The notes under the pieces are model-generated. The model was not told the origin of the DNA. It searched no databases and worked only from the letters and a program-made list of their open reading frames with translations. A DNA stretch of 51,242 bases, taken from positions 1-51,242 of the forward strand of contig NZ_BBBI01000014.1 of the NCBI RefSeq assembly GCF_001315985.1. Direction: 5' to 3'. The translations under genes were made by a program, and so were the position numbers. Position 1 is the first letter of the stretch. Each line of letters opens with the position of its first letter. Origin of the DNA: Vulcanisaeta distributa JCM 11216. GTDB taxonomy: Archaea > Thermoproteota > Thermoprotei > Thermoproteales > Thermocladiaceae. This document shows, one piece after another, positions 47,813 through 51,242 of the stretch.

Positions 47813-49317
47813 ATGGTCATAAATATCGGAGCCGGCGCAAGCTAACTTTAACGGAAATAATAGGGGGGGTCTCCAGGAATTATGATAAGGTTATAGTAAA
47901 TAGTAATGCATTAAGTGCAATAGATCGGTCTCGGAGGATCCTTGAGGAGCTTATTCATGGCGATGTAAGGATCTATGGTGTTAATACGGGACTTGGTGAC
48001 CTATATAACGTTACTGTCAACCCTGAAGATGTGGCTAAGTACTCACTGGAGATGCTCATTGATCATTCGACGGGTGTTGGTGATTATGCACCTGATGATT
48101 GGGTTCGGGCAACGATGCTCATTAGGGCACATCAATTATCCCTGGGATATAGCGGTGTTAGGGATATCGTTGTAAACAGGTTAGTTGATTTTCTAAACAT
48201 GAGAATAACGCCGTTAGTCCCTAGGTATGGTTCAGTGGGCGCCTCAGGAGACCTAGCGCCGCTGGCTCATATTGCATTAGCATTATTAGGTAGGGGGGGC
48301 ATGGTGAGGTACCAAGGTAAAATAATGTCTAGTGCCGAGGCCCTTAAGTTGGCTGGGCTTGATGAGTTAAGGCTTAGTTATAAGGAGGCGCTGTCATTAA
48401 TTAATGGGACAAGTTATAGCACTGCCGTAGCCTCATTGGGTATTTGGGACACCTACCGATTATTACGGGCTGCAATAGCCGTTATGGCGTTAATGATTGA
48501 GGTGTCACGGGCAAGTACGGCACCGTTAGGCATTGAGGTAAATACCACTAAATTACATAAGGGTGAACTTGAGGTTGCAAGGGTCATTAGTGAATTAATA
48601 ATTGATAGTAAGAACGTGAATACCAGCGGTAGGACCCAGGACCCATACTCAATAAGGTGCATACCCCCCCAGGTACTTGGTTCAGTACTTGACGCACTTA
48701 ACTGGGCATTACACAATGTATTGAACGAGGCCAATTCTGTGAGTGATAATCCAATAATAATTAATAATAGTGTTTACTCAACCTGTCACTTCCACGGTCA
48801 ATACATAGCCTTTTCAACGGACTTACTTAATATGTCCCTTGCCGTTCTCGGCAATTTAATCGATAGACAAATCGCCCAATTACTTAGGAAGGAAATTAAC
48901 GGCGTTAGTAATTACTTAGCCAGTGGTCCATGGCGTGTCGGTTTAATGCTAACCCAATATACGGCCGCCGCATTATCGGCAAGACTTAGGGAGTTATCAA
49001 CGCCATCCACCGTACAGAACATACCAACCAGTGGTTTTCAGGAGGATGTTAACTCAATGAGTGCGAACTCCGCGATAAAGCTTCATGAGGTGAACTCATT
49101 AATTGCGCAGTTAATAGCCATACTCGCCTACGATGCCTACGTAGTGGCCAGCGCTAATAATGCATGCGAAAATTGCGGCAAAGCGACAGCCCACATATAT
49201 GGCATCATTAGTAAATACGTGGCAGGTACTCAATCACATAGCGAGGCAATAACTAGGTTAATGGGCGCGATTGATGAGCTTTCAAGTCTCGTAAGCCTAA
49301 GGATTAATCCATCGTAA
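47813..49317 (+). CDS. hutH: Histidine ammonia-lyase (frameshift near the start)
   Basis: Removes ammonia from histidine to give urocanate. The self-forming MIO cofactor motif is RYGSVGASGDLAPLAH (Ala-Ser-Gly near residue 144). Also present: IYGVNTGLGDLYNV, LSLINGTSYSTAVA, NEANSVSDNPII, GQYIAFSTDLLNMS and TSGFQEDVNSMSAN. The start MVINIGAGAS runs into TAA at about 47843; one added base continues as LTLTEIIGGVSRNYD. About 501 residues. The substrate loop reads RCIPPQVLG where HAL proteins have RCxPQV; the extra Pro lies on a seven-C run. The 3' end overlaps rpiA by 14 bases. Confidence 0.94.
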
Positions 49318-50006
49318 CCGTAGACCCATCAACCCTACCAATTATCACCCTGGAAACCCTCTTACCACTAAATACACCAACCTCAACAACACCCGGCAAC
49401 TCCTTGATTACCCTCTCTAAATCCTCAACATTAACTCTAGCCCTGGGCATGTAATCAATTATGTAATTACCATTATCAGTCACCACAGGCCCCCCTCTTA
49501 CCACCACCAAACCTAAGCTCAGCTGTACCGCCAAGCTCCTCTAACCTTGCCTTAACTATGGTCCAGGCGAAGGGTATTACCTCAATAGGTATTGGGTGCT
49601 TACTCGGTATCGAATCGAACACCTTAGACTCATCAACAATTACCACGAACTCCCTAGCCCAATAATCAATTATCTTCTCTCTGGTCAGGGCGGCACCACC
49701 GCCCTTAATCAGGTTCTTCCTCCTATCAACCTCATCAGCACCGTCAACAGCCACATCAATATGGTCAACCTGCCAGGGATAACGTAATAAATTAGCAAGA
49801 CCTAGTCTCACCACCTCGATCTCGGTCTCTGTAGATGTCGGCACCAAAACCACATTATTAACGTCACCATTAATTATTAACTTATAAAGTTCCCTTAGAA
49901 AGACCATTGCCGTGGATCCGGTACCAACACCAATGACATAACCACTCCTAACGTACTTAAGGGCCTCCTTGGCCGCGGCCTCCCTCGCTATATCAACACC
50001 ACTCAC
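49304..50006 (-). CDS. rpiA: Ribose-5-phosphate isomerase A (one frameshift)
   Basis: Interconverts ribose-5-phosphate and ribulose-5-phosphate. Motifs: VIGVGTGSTAMVFLREL (phosphate loop), VPTSTETEIE, DVAVDGADEVDRRKNLIKGG with the catalytic acidic residues, and GGAALTREKIIDYWA. The second frame gives PVVTDNGNYIIDYMPRAR and the usual C-terminal strand. The break is the six-base C run 49490-49495; five restore the frame. About 234 residues, normal. Convergent with hutH and overlapping it. Confidence 0.95.
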
Positions 50007-50030
50007 GTCATCTGTAATTAACCAATAAAT

Positions 50031-51008
50031 TTAATGATTACCTGCATTAACCATTCTAACCAACTCCTCATTGCACCTAGTTGGGTCCTTGTTAAGGCAT
50101 AGTCTAAGGGCCTCGGCAACTCTAACGGCATCCCTACTCTCACCAACATTATGTGTCCTAACGGCATCAGCACCCATGAGCACGGCAATGGCCTCGGCAG
50201 ACACGGATGCAAACAACCTCTCCTCAGGTGATGCCCTCCTACGCATCAACCTCTCAAGGAATGACTTCCTCGAAATACCAACAAGAACAGGCCTATTCAA
50301 CTCACTCCTTATCCTATTAATACTCATTATAATTATTGAGTCCCAGGAATACCATGGGTAAGTACCATCACCACGTACGTAATCGCCCCTTAACGGCTCA
50401 CCACCAGTGAATATCGGATCCATACTCAGCGGAGGCCACGCACCAATACCTGGATCAATAACAATACCGCCCTCATCAACGCCATTACTCAACGCAATTC
50501 CCAAGCTCTCCCTCAGTGCACCTATGGTCCTGCTGATAGGGTCGCTGCCCTGGCCTGGCCTTCTCTCCCTTGCCATGATGATCACGGATGCTTGATGATC
50601 AGATATCACGCGGGCCATATCACCATCACCCTTTAACCCAGTGACGTCATTAATAACGTCAGCACCTGCGTTCAGCGCCTCCTCAGCAACCCTGGACCTA
50701 AATGTATCGACGGATATCGTTAATTCAGGAAACTCCCTCCTCAAGGCCTTAATCACTGGCACCACCCTACTCATCTCCTCATCAACACTAATCACGGTCT
50801 TATTATACGGCGCCGTGGACATTCCACCAACGTCAATTACATCAACGCCGCAAGAGACCATGGCTTCGGCAGCCTTGAGTGCGTCATCAACCGTCCTCCT
50901 CACCGAGCCCTTAAAGAAGGACTCAGGGCTAACATTAATAACCCCGACCAACCTAACGGGCTCACCATCCCCCCCAACCCAAACACGGCCAAGCCTAGCC
51001 CTCGGCAT
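50031..51008 (-). CDS. folP: Dihydropteroate synthase-family protein
   Basis: 325 residues, intact. DHPS signature: VRLVGVINVSPESFFKGS (pterin and phosphate site), then GVDVIDVGGMSTAPYN, LTISVDTFRSRVAEEALNAG and GADVINDVTGL, VIDPGIGAW and PVLVGISRKSFLERL. DHPS joins p-aminobenzoate or a related amine with a pterin diphosphate. In crenarchaea it would serve folate-like or modified-pterin synthesis. It is longer than the usual 270-280 residues, with an acidic insertion in the middle. It follows rpiA by 24 bases on the same strand. Confidence 0.9.
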   Translation of the reverse strand: MPRARLGRVWVGGDGEPVRLVGVINVSPESFFKGSVRRTVDDALKAAEAMVSCGVDVIDVGGMSTAPYNKTVISVDEEMSRVVPVIKALRREFPELTISVDTFRSRVAEEALNAGADVINDVTGLKGDGDMARVISDHQASVIIMARERRPGQGSDPISRTIGALRESLGIALSNGVDEGGIVIDPGIGAWPPLSMDPIFTGGEPLRGDYVRGDGTYPWYSWDSIIIMSINRIRSELNRPVLVGISRKSFLERLMRRRASPEERLFASVSAEAIAVLMGADAVRTHNVGESRDAVRVAEALRLCLNKDPTRCNEELVRMVNAGNH

Positions 51009-51062
51009 GCTTAATTCCCTCAGTGAGCAAGGCTTATTATGTCCTAGATTTAAGGTTTAGTG

Positions 51063-51242
51063 ATGGATCTATCATTGGATGAGCAAATACTCATTTTAAT
51101 TAGGGAAAGAGGCCCATTAACCGCTGCTGCCAAGCCCCAAGCCCAGCACGCTGAAGGACTTCATTGAGCTGAACAGGGATTACATAGAGCATAAGCCGAG
51201 AAGGCCATGGAATTCCTAAGGAAAGTCTTCAATGAGTATAAG
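51063..51242 (+). CDS. Start of an unidentified gene (cut by window edge)
   Basis: ATG 51063 opens MDLSLDEQILILIRERGPLT, which looks like the first helices of a winged-helix DNA-binding or similar small helical domain. The frame is then broken within about 70 bases (near 51130); other frames carry PSPSTLKDFIELNRDYIEHK and KAMEFLRKVFNEYK up to the window end. The gene runs on beyond the window. Divergent from folP. No family recognised. Confidence 0.4.

Noticed and set aside
1..51242. Poly-G phase variation switching genes on and off
   Set aside because: The runs occur in housekeeping genes such as uS11, RadA region genes and RpiA, where switching off would be lethal, and most change the frame by three. 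A technical cause is simpler.

Overview
The window looks like part of a hyperthermophilic crenarchaeal chromosome, most probably a Thermoproteales relative of Vulcanisaeta or Caldivirga. Supporting signs are archaeal-type information genes (uS11, eL14, eL37, aIF2-beta, RadA, an archaeal GluRS), AT-rich TATA-like boxes about 25 bp before start codons (leaderless promoters), frequent GTG and TTG starts, and a moderate GC level with short spacers. The genus is inferred from gene content and style; no database search was possible. No rRNA, tRNA, CRISPR array or transposase was recognised.

Layout. 1-2 kb: divergent purA/purB (AMP synthesis). 2-3.4 kb: small genes and a vapBC toxin-antitoxin pair with a broken toxin. 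3.4-6.9 kb: an acetoacetate-decarboxylase-like gene divergent from a CCG / iron-sulfur / FAD operon (glycolate or D-lactate dehydrogenase type). 7-8.8 kb: an accessory patch with an AbrB-like regulator, an inverted repeat, an AT-rich zinc-ribbon membrane protein and a secreted protein. 8.8-18.2 kb: CBS protein, MFS transporter, a B12-type radical SAM protein, aIF2-beta, an ACT-domain protein, an orphan CCG protein, an M24 peptidase, a DUF84 NTPase and lumazine synthase. 18.2-19.3 kb: an unusual non-coding stretch with 46-bp inverted arms, a decayed ATPase gene and a double palindrome. 19.3-25.9 kb: PflX-like radical SAM protein, aspartic protease, radA, GNAT, rps11, deoC, an enolase-superfamily dehydratase and rpl14e. 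26-28.7 kb: a tightly overlapped three-gene cysteine redox module (DUF169, C_GCAxxG_C_C, flavin disulfide reductase). 28.9-38.5 kb: acyl-CoA synthetase, a second ACT-domain paralogue, methyltransferase, rpl37e, UPF0282, and a glycan cluster (DUF354, NAD-epimerase, GPT-type phosphotransferase). 39-51 kb: amino-acid metabolism (hutI, gltX, thrC, an aminotransferase, a threonine-dehydratase-like enzyme, an APC permease, hutH) followed by rpiA and folP.

The strongest unusual signal is in the sequence itself. By hand count there are roughly 100 runs of seven (a few of eight) G or C, very few of five or six, and I noticed no A or T run of seven. In conserved proteins (uS11, eL37, HutH, PurB, threonine dehydratase, a B12-type radical SAM protein) each such run adds one Gly or Pro to the family motif, as if a true run of four had become seven. 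About half of the larger genes also carry one-base shifts, many of them a GG read as G or a run of 4-5 lengthened. The simplest explanation is systematic G/C run-length error in the assembly, so most broken genes here are probably intact in the organism; a biological cause (slippage) is not excluded. Gene spans below give the repaired full extent and say where the frame breaks.

The most interesting biological candidates are the DUF169 / C_GCAxxG_C_C / disulfide reductase module, the paired ACT-domain proteins with a shared unnamed C-terminal domain, and the 18.2-18.9 kb inverted-repeat region with GC-rich, possibly structured, RNA-like sequence.
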